From an uncultured Bacilli bacterium (GTDB lineage: Bacteria; Bacillota_I; Bacilli_A; RFN20; CAG-631), in NCBI GenBank assembly GCA_934215405.1, contig CAKPZU010000042.1, forward strand, positions 1 through 16,603: 16,603 bases of DNA, in the 5' to 3' direction. The notes under the pieces are model-generated. The model did no database searches, was not told the origin of the DNA, and worked only from the letters and a program-made list of their open reading frames with translations. This document shows positions 1 to 8,021 of the stretch, piece by piece (positions within the stretch are counted from its first letter, which is position 1; each line of letters opens with the position of its first letter). Both the position numbers and the translations under genes were made by a program.

Positions 1-1
1 T

Positions 2-2404
2 GGTCATTCACATATTGATGTTGCTTGGCTATGGACATATAGAGTAACAAGGAATAAAGCTACAAGGACATTTGCCACAAATATTGATTTAATTGAAAAT
101 AATCCTGATTATTTATTTATGTCATCACAGCCTCAGCTATATGAATATGTTAAAGAAGATGAACCTGAGTTATATGAAAAAATTAAAAAAGCTATAAAAG
201 ATAATAGATGGGAAGTTGAAGGTGGAATGTGGGTTGAAGCCGATACAAATATAACTGGTGGAGAATCGCTTGTTCGTCAATTTCTTTTTGGAAAAAGATT
301 TTTCAAGGAGGAATTTAATAAAGAAAATGAAGTTCTTTGGCTACCTGACGTTTTTGGCTATAGTGCAAATCTACCACAAATATGTCAAAAAAGTGGCATC
401 AAATACTTTTACACGACAAAAATTGGTTGGAATGAATATAATAAATTCCCATATGATACATTTAATTGGCGAGGAATAGATGGTACTACTATTCTTACTC
501 ATTTTGGTTGTGCTATTGAATATAAAGAGCAAGAAACAGATTGGATGACTACATATAATCCTGACACACGTCCTGAATTTATCATTGGTGCTTGGAATAG
601 ATATCAACAAAAGGATCTAAACAAAACTATTTTATATGATTTTGGCTATGGTGATGGTGGTGGTGGACCAACACAACAAATGATTGATGAGATAAAATTA
701 TATAAAAAAGGAATACCTGGATGCCCAAATGTAATGCTAACAACTGTCAAAAGCTTCTTCCACAATCTTGAAAATGAGGTTTCATGTAATAATCATCTTC
801 CTGAATGGAGTGGAGAAATGTATTTAGAATTCCATCGTGGCACCTATACTTCGCAAGCTCTTACAAAGAAAAACAATAGAGAAAGTGAGCATTTATATCA
901 TGATATTGAAAATTTAGCATCCCTTGCTATGCTAGTTGATAATGCTACTTATCCTCAAAAAGCTATAAATGCTTCTTGGAAGGAAATATTGTTAAATCAA
1001 TTCCATGATGTTCTTCCTGGTTCTTCCATTCATGAGGTATATCAAGATACATTAAATTATTACAATAGAATCTTTAAGAGTGGAAAAGATATGTTAAATA
1101 CTGCTATTGATTCAATTGCTAAGCATATATCAATTGATTCTGATAGTATTGTAGTATTAAACACTTTATCATATAAAAGAAGCCCAATTGTTATTATAGA
1201 TGAAGAAATTTCTGGTCTTATTGATAGTGATGGAAGCATTATTCCATGCCAAAAAACATATGATAATAAAACCGTTTTTATTGCTAAAAATGTTCCTTCT
1301 AAAGGCTATAAAGCTTTTAAAATAAAACAAAATAATAAAGAATTTAATAAAATGAACTGCTCATTAAAAGAAATTGAAACAAATAAGCTAATTGTTAAAT
1401 TTGATGATAAAATGCATATTATTTCATTATTTGATAAAAATGAAAAAAGAGAAACACTTCCTAAAAATAAAATCGCAAATCAAATTATTGCTTATGAAGA
1501 TGTCTCTTTAAAGGATGATGCTTGGAATGTTCAAGCCTATTATGAAGAAAAAAGTTTCTTAATTGATAATGTTAGTGAAGCAAATGTAATAGAAAATGGA
1601 CCAGTTCGTTGCGTAATTCAAGTAAAAAGAAAATTCAAGAATTCATTATTTGATATTAAAATTATTGCTTACAAAGAAAAAGATATGCTTTACTTTGACT
1701 ACAATGTTGATTGGCATGAGCACAACTTATTCGTTAAAGCTGAATATCCTATCGATGTAAATGCTAAAAACGCTGTTTATGATATTCAATTTAGCTATAT
1801 TGAAAGGCCAGTACATAAAAATACCTTATGGGATTTTGCAAGGTTTGAATGCTGTGGCCATAAATTTGCCGATTTATCAGATAATGGTTATGGATTATCA
1901 ATTATTAATGATTGTAAATACGGCTATAATGCAACACGTGATACGTTAAAAATATCTTTATTAAAATGTAGTACTTATCCTGATAAAATGCAAGATCAAG
2001 GTCATCATTCATTTGCATATGCTATTTACCCTCATAGTAAAAATCATATTGAAGCTAATACAACAATGCTAGCTTATGATTTCAATTATAAACCTTTAAC
2101 TAAGCATATTAGTAAAAATAATGGTAATCTTCCAAGTGAATTATCTTTCTTCTTTACCAATAAAAATAATATCGTTATCGAAACTATTAAAAAAGCTGAA
2201 GATAGTGATGAAATTATTGTTAGAATGTACGAATCAGAAAACAAGCAAACTATTTGTACATTTAATAGCGCTTTTAGCATTATAAAAGCATTTGAAACAA
2301 ATCTAATGGAAGAAGAAATAAAAGAAATAAATATTAATGATAATTGTATTGATTTACATTTCAAGCCATTTGAAATAAAAACAATTTCATTAAAAATTGA
2401 ATAA
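2..2404 (+). CDS. alpha-mannosidase, glycoside hydrolase family 38 (5' end outside window)
   Basis: A retaining exo-alpha-mannosidase, probably cytoplasmic, that removes terminal alpha-linked mannose from oligosaccharides. The reading frame is open from base 2, so the gene starts left of the window; the ATG at 119 is internal. The visible 800 residues open with the family signature GHSHIDVAWLW (bases 2-34), whose second His (11-13) and Asp (17-19) are Zn ligands in GH38 structures. The nucleophile Asp is in LPDVFGYS (codon 347-349), and the fourth Zn ligand fits the His of NQFHDVLPGSS (1004-1006). The phrases SQPQLYEYVKE and RWEVEGGMWVEADTN are typical of the long AMS1-type bacterial and fungal enzymes of roughly 1000 residues, so about 200 N-terminal residues are probably missing. 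The C-terminal half is the beta-sandwich region. No signal peptide can be judged. The gene converges on the GRE operon and fits a mannoside-utilisation locus. Confidence 0.96.
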   Translation, partial: GHSHIDVAWLWTYRVTRNKATRTFATNIDLIENNPDYLFMSSQPQLYEYVKEDEPELYEKIKKAIKDNRWEVEGGMWVEADTNITGGESLVRQFLFGKRFFKEEFNKENEVLWLPDVFGYSANLPQICQKSGIKYFYTTKIGWNEYNKFPYDTFNWRGIDGTTILTHFGCAIEYKEQETDWMTTYNPDTRPEFIIGAWNRYQQKDLNKTILYDFGYGDGGGGPTQQMIDEIKLYKKGIPGCPNVMLTTVKSFFHNLENEVSCNNHLPEWSGEMYLEFHRGTYTSQALTKKNNRESEHLYHDIENLASLAMLVDNATYPQKAINASWKEILLNQFHDVLPGSSIHEVYQDTLNYYNRIFKSGKDMLNTAIDSIAKHISIDSDSIVVLNTLSYKRSPIVIIDEEISGLIDSDGSIIPCQKTYDNKTVFIAKNVPSKGYKAFKIKQNNKEFNKMNCSLKEIETNKLIVKFDDKMHIISLFDKNEKRETLPKNKIANQIIAYEDVSLKDDAWNVQAYYEEKSFLIDNVSEANVIENGPVRCVIQVKRKFKNSLFDIKIIAYKEKDMLYFDYNVDWHEHNLFVKAEYPIDVNAKNAVYDIQFSYIERPVHKNTLWDFARFECCGHKFADLSDNGYGLSIINDCKYGYNATRDTLKISLLKCSTYPDKMQDQGHHSFAYAIYPHSKNHIEANTTMLAYDFNYKPLTKHISKNNGNLPSELSFFFTNKNNIVIETIKKAEDSDEIIVRMYESENKQTICTFNSAFSIIKAFETNLMEEEIKEININDNCIDLHFKPFEIKTISLKIE

Positions 2405-2408
2405 AAAG

Positions 2409-2438
2409 AAAAAGTTAGAGTTTAATTTCTAACTTTTT
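2409..2438. terminator. bidirectional intrinsic terminator between mannosidase and epimerase
   Basis: A perfect 11-bp stem (AAAAAGTTAGA / TCTAACTTTTT) encloses an 8-nt loop. A-runs on one side and T-runs on the other let it terminate both the rightward mannosidase transcript and the leftward operon. It lies 4 bp after the mannosidase stop and 5 bp before the epimerase stop. Confidence 0.85.
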
Positions 2439-2443
2439 AATTA

Positions 2444-3307
2444 TTATCCAATTTTTATGCTCCAAGTATTTGTATATTGCTTATTTTTTTCAAGCACTAG
2501 TAAATTCGTTTGCTTTTCAAATACTTCAATTATTCCTTCTCTTGAAGGAAGAGAACTCCATGGTTCAACACAAATATATGGGGCATCAGTTTTTGGCATA
2601 TGCCATAAACCAAGATATTTCATATTTTTAAATGAAACTGTTAATGTATAATTTGTTTTAGTATTTTTTATGGAAATTACTTTTGAAGTGTTGTATAAAA
2701 TAATTGCATCATCATCAAACATGTTATGGCTTAGCTTTAATATTTTACTATCAATTAATGGAAATTCTTCATCCTTATTATTTAAAAAGCATTTTTCATT
2801 AAAGCCAACTCTTATTGGTTGGCATTTTTCATTAAATTCTAAATAATAATCTTCAAAATTTCCATTTAAAAGAAAGCCTGGATGACCGCCAATGCCAAAA
2901 TACATTGTTTTATTATCATTGTTAATTACAATAAAAGTAATTTCTATTTTATTTTCAATAAGCTTATATGTAATTATAAGTTCAAAATTCCTAGGATAAA
3001 TTTTATATGTAGTTTCATTACTTTTTAAAGAAAAAGTAATTTCATCTTCTAGTAATTTTACAACTTGAAATTCACTATTACTAGCAAAGCCATGAATATT
3101 CATTGAATAGCATTTATTATCTATATAATATTTATTATCAGTAAGCCTAGCAATATATGGAAACAAAATTGGAGCCCTATCCTTCCAATATTTTTTTTCT
3201 CCTTGCCATAAATACTCAGCACCATTAATATCTTTAATTGACATCAATTCTGCACCAAATGAGTTTATCAAAACAGTTATTTTATTGCTTTTTATTGTAT
3301 AAATCAT
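2444..3307 (-). CDS. aldose 1-epimerase (mutarotase) family protein, LacX-like
   Basis: A 287-residue protein of the galactose mutarotase-like superfamily, predicted to interconvert alpha and beta anomers of a free or phosphorylated aldose in the cytoplasm. Visible family residues are Arg54 (in IARLTDN), His72 in IHGFA, the catalytic-type His142 in GGHPGF and the general-base-type Glu248 in CVEPWSSLPSREG. Length and these motifs match the LacX-like subgroup rather than the longer GalM enzymes. It is the last gene of the four-gene leftward operon. Its Shine-Dalgarno sequence AGGAG overlaps the TAG stop of the kinase gene, implying translational coupling. The substrate is not shown by sequence; the mannosidase and mannose-6-phosphate isomerase nearby make mannose or a mannose-derived sugar plausible. 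Confidence 0.9.
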   Translation of the reverse strand: MIYTIKSNKITVLINSFGAELMSIKDINGAEYLWQGEKKYWKDRAPILFPYIARLTDNKYYIDNKCYSMNIHGFASNSEFQVVKLLEDEITFSLKSNETTYKIYPRNFELIITYKLIENKIEITFIVINNDNKTMYFGIGGHPGFLLNGNFEDYYLEFNEKCQPIRVGFNEKCFLNNKDEEFPLIDSKILKLSHNMFDDDAIILYNTSKVISIKNTKTNYTLTVSFKNMKYLGLWHMPKTDAPYICVEPWSSLPSREGIIEVFEKQTNLLVLEKNKQYTNTWSIKIG

Positions 3308-3316
3308 AGCTTACTC

Positions 3317-4612
3317 CTATTTGCAGCTACTAACAAATACAGCTGCCCCTAAAGCTGCTTCTTCTTGGCTTGATGACATTTGTATTTTTTGCTTAAAGGT
3401 TTTACTAAAGCAATCCTGTAAAAATACATTTTTTCTTAAGCCATTACCAGAGCCAATAAAATTCATTTTTTCTTGATGGTCTTTTCCATATAGCATATAC
3501 ATATCATATAGTTCATTAGCCATACCATACATTAAAGAATAAATTATATGTAATGGTGTAAAATTATCTATAGAAATATTTGTTATTGAGGCCTTTAAAG
3601 TAGGCTTTTCTCTTGTGCCTTGAAATAAAGGAGTAAATGTTGGTAAATTATTTGGAGCTTCATTATCTTTAAGTAATGATGACATTTCATCATAAACATT
3701 ATCTTTATCAACATTAAACATTAAAGCGCATTTTTGAAAAAATCTTTCTAAAATTGCATATGATCTTCCACCACATAATGGTGCTCCTACTAATAAATAG
3801 CCCTCTTGAGGAAATGGACGAGTTTCTAAGCCTTCACACACCTTATATTTTTTTGTATAAATTGAAATTTGGCTACCTGTTCCAACATTTGCCAAAATTG
3901 AATTAACATTTCCTAAAGTTGCTCCTATAAAGCTTGCTTGATTATCACCAATTGCTGGATAAACATTAATATTTCTATATTTTCCAATTGCTATTGAATC
4001 AACGACCTTAGGAAGAAATGTTAAAGGAATTCCAACCATTTCTATTATTTTTTTATCAAATTGTTTTTTTTCAACATCAAACATACCAAAGCTTGCAGCA
4101 TCACTTGCATCAACTAATGGTTCTTTATTGTTTGCTAAAACCATAGCAATATAATCATGAATTGTTGAAAATACTACTGCATCATTAGGAATTAAATTAT
4201 TAACCATATTGTAAAAATGAGTAACAAGGCCAAAGCCTGTTGCACATTTATAGTTAGTTTTATTTTTTAAATATTCAGCATATGTTAAATTATCCTTATA
4301 TATAAGGTTTCCTCTACCATCCTGCCAAATATAAAGAGGGCTTACTGGGTTTCCATTTTTATTTAAGTATAAAATACCATGCATTTGTCCTGTAATACCA
4401 ATTCTTTCAACATCAGGATATTTATTTAATAATTCATCAACGATACTTAAGGAAATTTCTTTGATTTTTAATGGCGATTGAATTCTTTCAAAAGTATTCG
4501 AAGTTTTAATAAATGAAGTATTATCCTTTGTAATGCTTTCAATAACTTTTTTATTTTCTGAAACTACAGCACAAATTGTTGTTGTGCCAATATCAAGTCC
4601 TAAGGTTTTCAT
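3317..4612 (-). CDS. FGGY-family carbohydrate kinase, sedoheptulokinase-like
   Basis: A 431-residue ATP-dependent sugar kinase of the FGGY/actin-like fold. The N-terminal phosphate-1 loop is LGLDIGTTT (residues 4-12). The sugar-binding half carries ITGQMHG (73-79), WQDGR (96-100), CATGFGLVTHF (123-133), TIHDY (150-154) and DAASFGMF (171-178). The catalytic Asp should be Asp223 in IGDNQAS, and the C-terminal GSGNGLRKN (387-395) is the adenosine motif. These phrases are closer to sedoheptulokinase (SHPK/CARKL) than to xylulokinase or glycerol kinase. I start it at the ATG at 4612, which is preceded by GAGGTG and followed at once by the phosphate-1 region; a start five codons upstream (4627) would overlap the previous gene and has no good ribosome site. 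It is third in the operon, 8 bp after the glycyl radical enzyme. The true substrate may be another ketose or an anhydro-sugar. Confidence 0.9.
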   Translation of the reverse strand: MKTLGLDIGTTTICAVVSENKKVIESITKDNTSFIKTSNTFERIQSPLKIKEISLSIVDELLNKYPDVERIGITGQMHGILYLNKNGNPVSPLYIWQDGRGNLIYKDNLTYAEYLKNKTNYKCATGFGLVTHFYNMVNNLIPNDAVVFSTIHDYIAMVLANNKEPLVDASDAASFGMFDVEKKQFDKKIIEMVGIPLTFLPKVVDSIAIGKYRNINVYPAIGDNQASFIGATLGNVNSILANVGTGSQISIYTKKYKVCEGLETRPFPQEGYLLVGAPLCGGRSYAILERFFQKCALMFNVDKDNVYDEMSSLLKDNEAPNNLPTFTPLFQGTREKPTLKASITNISIDNFTPLHIIYSLMYGMANELYDMYMLYGKDHQEKMNFIGSGNGLRKNVFLQDCFSKTFKQKIQMSSSQEEAALGAAVFVSSCK

Positions 4613-4620
4613 TATACACC

Positions 4621-6996
4621 TCAGCAAAAAGTAGAATTAGGATCTAAACGCAAGATTATATCCTTTTGAATTTCTGGACTTAAATCTAAGAAATTAACAA
4701 ATGTTCCGTGAATTCTCATAATGTATACGCCATTAGGAGCGTATTTTTTAGGATTAGCTAAAACCTTCTTTAATGTTTCAGCTGTAGTTACGTTAACATA
4801 TAAATAGAATGGTGCTCTACTTTTATTTTCACTATTAAAGAATAAAGGCTTAATAACTCTATTATAAAATTCAATACCCTTTTCTTCATAAGTGTCTTTA
4901 GTAAAATATTTTGGATCTATTCCAAAGTGTGAAGCACAGCCACCATTCATTTTACAAAATGGCAATTTCATAGTTGATAATGTTCTAAAGCCTAAGCCAT
5001 TTCCAGCTGTTGAAAATAACGGATCAATTCCATAGCCTAATTGCTCGCGAGCCCCTCTTCCATCTGGAGTAGCACCAACCCAATAGCCATAAGTTAAATG
5101 CGTTGAAGGTGAGCTCCAATCAGGATGGAATGGATTACCTAAATAGTTTTTAAGTGATAATACTATATCAGAGGCCTTATTGACTATATCAGCTGCTTCA
5201 TCATCAACCTCAGGAATGTTATTTCCAAATTTTGGACAACTCTTTAAGTATTCTTGTAATTCCTCATAGCCTTTAAAATTATTTCTACATGCATCAATTA
5301 GATTTTTTGCATCATCTGGTCTTTCCTTTAATAAATGATCAATTGCAATAAATGAATCAGCTACAACTGATAAGCCATGAATTAAGCAACCACTACCGTT
5401 ATATTTAGTACCTTGCTCTTTAGTATCTCTTACATCAATTGCACTTTCAATTCCGCCTTCAAAGCATGAAAGGAATGGAACAGGAAGTAAAGATAGAGCC
5501 TTTGAAGCACCATTTGCTGCATCAGCCATTTTCTTTGAAAACCATTTTAAATTCTTATAAAATAATTCACGAATGTTTTTTAATATATACATTGGTTCAT
5601 AATTAGTTTGTGGCCCAATTTCTTCATTAGTAATAAATGATTTTCCGCCACTTAAAGTTAGTTCAAGAACCTTGCCCATATTTAACCAGCTATTAGTAGT
5701 ATTAGCATTTTCCTTACCCATGATTAATGGCTCTTGACAGCCAGCTACAGAATAATCAGCCAAATCGTCCTCATCTATACCTTTTTCTTTTAATGTTTCA
5801 AATAAAGAATCATCATTAAAGATTGATGGAGTTAAGCATCCTGGAGTAAAGAAGAAGCGTCCTAACTCACTATATAATTTTTCAGGTGTATTTTTATGAA
5901 GCTTTACTGATAAAATAGGTTGAGGTAAGTTCATATCATAATAAGCATCTAATATTGCATATGACATTTCATTAGTTAAATCATTATCATATTTATCTTT
6001 GCCACTAATTAAAACATTTTGAGAAATAGCCCAGCTTCTTTCACCTACATTGAAAAATACTAAGAAATGCTTAAATAATGAAGCTGCATCCTTTCTTGAT
6101 AAATTATCGTGTGCTCTATATGGTTCAAATACCCTATCAATATTACCAACTGAAAAAGCAAATGGATTTGGTGATTGCTCAATACACATAACCTGCCATA
6201 ATAATAAATATGCTTGCATTGCTTCATATAATGTTGTTGCTCCATTATATGGTACATTATTTAACGTTTCTATGATTAATGTTAATTCATTTTGTCTTTC
6301 CTCATCCTTATAAGGAAGCTGCTCTAAAGCTATTTTTTGATATCTTTTAGCAAGCTTTAAGCAACAATTTAAAGACTTTTTCATAGCTATTAAATTGTTT
6401 TGCTTTTTTTCATTTAATTCTTCTTTTTCAAGTCTTTCATCAATTCTTGTAATTAAGCCTTTAATACCGTACTTTAAAGCATATCTAAAATCCGGAATCA
6501 TATGGCCAGTTACTTGTTCAATAAAGAAAGCAACCTCACCAGTATATTCTTCATATTTTCCATAAACCTCATTTAAGGCTTTAACATATGGTGATTTTGA
6601 AGCTGCATCCCGTTGCTTTTTAATTCTTTCTTCATCTACATCTTTAGTAGGAGTGGCATAATCATATACTTCAAGGGGATCACAATATCCCTTAAATGTT
6701 TCAACTTTAAAAGCGGGATTAATAAGCGCATAGCTTGCTGCAAAGGCATCGCGTTGTGTGCCAACAAAGATTTGATTATCACTAATACTAAGAGGTAGCT
6801 TTTCTATTACCTCTTCAAGTTCTAAAGAAGCTTTAATTTCTAAATTTGTTTCTTTAGTTTTTAAATCAAAGTCCGTAACAATTTCTTTTGATAAAAACCA
6901 GCCATTTAAAACCTTATGGCTTTCTCTTTCTTCTTTATATAAAGCTTTTGCTTTAGTTGTTAATTCTATATCATTATAAATATCAAATACTTTCAT
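4621..6996 (-). CDS. glycyl radical enzyme of dehydratase / C-O lyase type, unknown substrate
   Basis: An oxygen-sensitive radical enzyme of 791 residues, the normal size for the pyruvate formate-lyase superfamily. The PFL-like barrel covers most of the chain and the glycyl radical domain lies at about 640-791 (GATPDGRGA at 641-649). The thiyl Cys is Cys420 (codon 5739-5737) in AGCQEP, followed by Glu422. This GCxE arrangement is that of glycerol/diol, hydroxyproline and choline-type GREs; pyruvate formate-lyase has two adjacent Cys, so formate acetyltransferase activity is unlikely. The radical-bearing Gly should be Gly764 (codon 4707-4705) in RIHGTFVNF, unlike the usual RVxGYxxxF. Its cognate activase is immediately upstream (13-bp gap, strong GGAGG ribosome site) and a sugar kinase is immediately downstream, suggesting the substrate is a sugar or polyol, perhaps phosphorylated. 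No microcompartment genes are present. E. coli YbiW and PflD, reported (from memory) to open 1,5-anhydrohexitol phosphates, are a possible functional analogy, not a demonstrated one. Confidence 0.93.
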   Translation of the reverse strand: MKVFDIYNDIELTTKAKALYKEERESHKVLNGWFLSKEIVTDFDLKTKETNLEIKASLELEEVIEKLPLSISDNQIFVGTQRDAFAASYALINPAFKVETFKGYCDPLEVYDYATPTKDVDEERIKKQRDAASKSPYVKALNEVYGKYEEYTGEVAFFIEQVTGHMIPDFRYALKYGIKGLITRIDERLEKEELNEKKQNNLIAMKKSLNCCLKLAKRYQKIALEQLPYKDEERQNELTLIIETLNNVPYNGATTLYEAMQAYLLLWQVMCIEQSPNPFAFSVGNIDRVFEPYRAHDNLSRKDAASLFKHFLVFFNVGERSWAISQNVLISGKDKYDNDLTNEMSYAILDAYYDMNLPQPILSVKLHKNTPEKLYSELGRFFFTPGCLTPSIFNDDSLFETLKEKGIDEDDLADYSVAGCQEPLIMGKENANTTNSWLNMGKVLELTLSGGKSFITNEEIGPQTNYEPMYILKNIRELFYKNLKWFSKKMADAANGASKALSLLPVPFLSCFEGGIESAIDVRDTKEQGTKYNGSGCLIHGLSVVADSFIAIDHLLKERPDDAKNLIDACRNNFKGYEELQEYLKSCPKFGNNIPEVDDEAADIVNKASDIVLSLKNYLGNPFHPDWSSPSTHLTYGYWVGATPDGRGAREQLGYGIDPLFSTAGNGLGFRTLSTMKLPFCKMNGGCASHFGIDPKYFTKDTYEEKGIEFYNRVIKPLFFNSENKSRAPFYLYVNVTTAETLKKVLANPKKYAPNGVYIMRIHGTFVNFLDLSPEIQKDIILRLDPNSTFC

Positions 6997-7009
6997 AGTT
7001 TTCCTCCAT

Positions 7010-7732
7010 CTATGTATTAATTACTTTAATATTGCTATCTTCTAAAATCTTTTTAAAATTTAAGACATCATCATTTGTTATTCTTGCTTTTTCATCCATT
7101 TTATAAACAAGCCCAAGCTTTTGATACTTGCTTATTCCAAATTCATGATACTTTAAAAGCTCAATTGTTATTTTGTCATTAATCTTTAAATTTTCAAAAC
7201 ACTTAACAAAATTTTTAGCATCAATAGGTGAACTATTAAAGCCTCCAATAAGTGGTATCCTTAATAATAATGGCTTATTACTTTTTATTCTACTTACGGC
7301 ATTTTTTAAAGTGCTTTCATTAGATAAGCCCGTGACTTTTTTATGAATCACTGGATTATAATGCTTTATATCCATTATTAATAAATCAAGGTAAGGAAAT
7401 AATTCACTTAGCCTATCACTTATCCCATTAGTTTCAATACAAGTATTTATGTTATTTTCCTTAAGCTTAATTAAAGCTTCCTTTAATTCATCAAATTGGA
7501 TAGTTGCTTCCCCACCAGTAAAAGTAACTCCTCCATTATCAAACATCATAGCTTTACTTCTTAATACTTCTAAAACTATTTCATCAACAGTATATTCTTT
7601 TCCATTTTTAAAAGAAAAGCCTTCTGGATTTGAGCACCATGGGCAACGCAAATTACAGCCACACAAATGATAAACTAGTCTATTTCCAGGACCATCTTGT
7701 GAAAAATTAAAGCCTTTTTGAAATATTACCAT
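7010..7732 (-). CDS. glycyl radical enzyme activase (radical SAM), short PFL-activase-like form
   Basis: A radical S-adenosylmethionine enzyme of 240 residues that installs the glycyl radical on its partner, almost certainly the adjacent GRE. The [4Fe-4S] motif CX3CX2C is Cys26, Cys30 and Cys33 in CGCNLRCPWC. The SAM-binding GGE motif is in GGVTFTGGEA (67-76), and DIKH at 121-124 is typical of the family. The FNFSQDGPGNR segment near the N-terminus is the usual lead-in. The only Cys beyond the radical-SAM region are Cys98 and Cys178, so the ferredoxin-like insert with extra clusters found in most dehydratase-GRE activases is absent; length and layout resemble the pyruvate formate-lyase activase. 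It is the first gene of the leftward operon. A modest AAAGGA ribosome site precedes the ATG. Confidence 0.94.
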   Translation of the reverse strand: MVIFQKGFNFSQDGPGNRLVYHLCGCNLRCPWCSNPEGFSFKNGKEYTVDEIVLEVLRSKAMMFDNGGVTFTGGEATIQFDELKEALIKLKENNINTCIETNGISDRLSELFPYLDLLIMDIKHYNPVIHKKVTGLSNESTLKNAVSRIKSNKPLLLRIPLIGGFNSSPIDAKNFVKCFENLKINDKITIELLKYHEFGISKYQKLGLVYKMDEKARITNDDVLNFKKILEDSNIKVINT

Positions 7733-7774
7733 ATTAATATATCCTTTCTAGATATCATTTTTTCTAGTATCTAT

Positions 7775-7803
7775 ATATTAACATTACGCTTTAATTATGT
7801 CAA
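7775..7803 (-). promoter_or_regulatory. promoter of the activase-GRE-kinase-epimerase operon
   Basis: Read leftward, TTGACA (7803-7798) and TAATAT (7780-7775) are separated by exactly 17 bp, so transcription should begin near 7768, about 36 nt before the activase ATG. The -35 box is one arm of a palindrome (7797-7815), and a short inverted repeat TAGATA / TATCTA (7749-7754, 7768-7773) spans the expected start site. The operon is therefore probably repressible. Confidence 0.8.
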
Positions 7804-7815
7804 GTGAATTGACAT
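7797..7815. promoter_or_regulatory. 19-bp operator-like palindrome over the GRE operon -35 box
   Basis: The sequence ATGTCAAgtgaaTTGACAT is a perfect inverted repeat with 7-bp arms and a 5-bp spacer. It covers the leftward -35 box, so a dimeric regulator bound here would block RNA polymerase. The ROK protein encoded at 9080 is the obvious candidate, but no binding evidence exists. The second arm also reads TTGACA rightward, but has no matching -10 box. Confidence 0.55.
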
Positions 7816-7847
7816 TAATTGCCTTTAGCAAATTTTTTTGTTAATTC

Positions 7848-7917
7848 TTTTAGTGGATGATTTATTTTAGTGGTATTTCTTATTAGAAATAAATTAACAA
7901 TTCACTAAAATATCATC
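7848..7917. promoter_or_regulatory. TTTTAGTGG repeat array / imperfect cruciform in the divergent control region
   Basis: TTTTAGTGG occurs twice as a direct repeat (7848-7856 and 7865-7873, 17 bp apart) and its inverse CACTAAAA once (7903-7910). Together with GATGAT (7856-7861) / ATCATC (7912-7917) and a perfect inner stem TATTTCT / AGAAATA (7874-7880, 7885-7891), the region forms a long imperfect inverted repeat. It lies outside both predicted transcripts (starts near 7768 and 7976), so it acts as DNA, not leader RNA. The TTAGT...ACTAA half-sites recall operators of XylR-type ROK repressors in Firmicutes (inference). Confidence 0.5.
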
Positions 7918-7940
7918 TGATTATGCCTATAAATGGACAT

Positions 7941-7969
7941 TTGACAATAGCAAAATTATATTATAGAAT
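7941..7969 (+). promoter_or_regulatory. promoter of the isomerase-ROK operon
   Basis: TTGACA (7941-7946) and TAGAAT (7964-7969) are separated by 17 bp. Transcription should start near 7976, giving a leader of about 46 nt that ends in the perfect ribosome site AGGAGG (8008-8013), 8 nt before the ATG at 8022. Confidence 0.8.
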
Positions 7970-8021
7970 AAAATTATTATTTGAAGAATAATGAATTTTT
8001 AATATATAGGAGGAAAAATAT

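Noticed and set aside
4613..4627. Upstream ATG for the FGGY kinase
   Set aside because: It would overlap the GRE stop, lacks a Shine-Dalgarno sequence and places five extra residues before the phosphate-1 loop, whereas GAGGTG fits the ATG at 4612.
4621..6996. Annotation as pyruvate formate-lyase (formate acetyltransferase)
   Set aside because: The adjacent catalytic Cys pair of PFL is missing; the active-site motif is GCQEP with a single Cys and a Glu.
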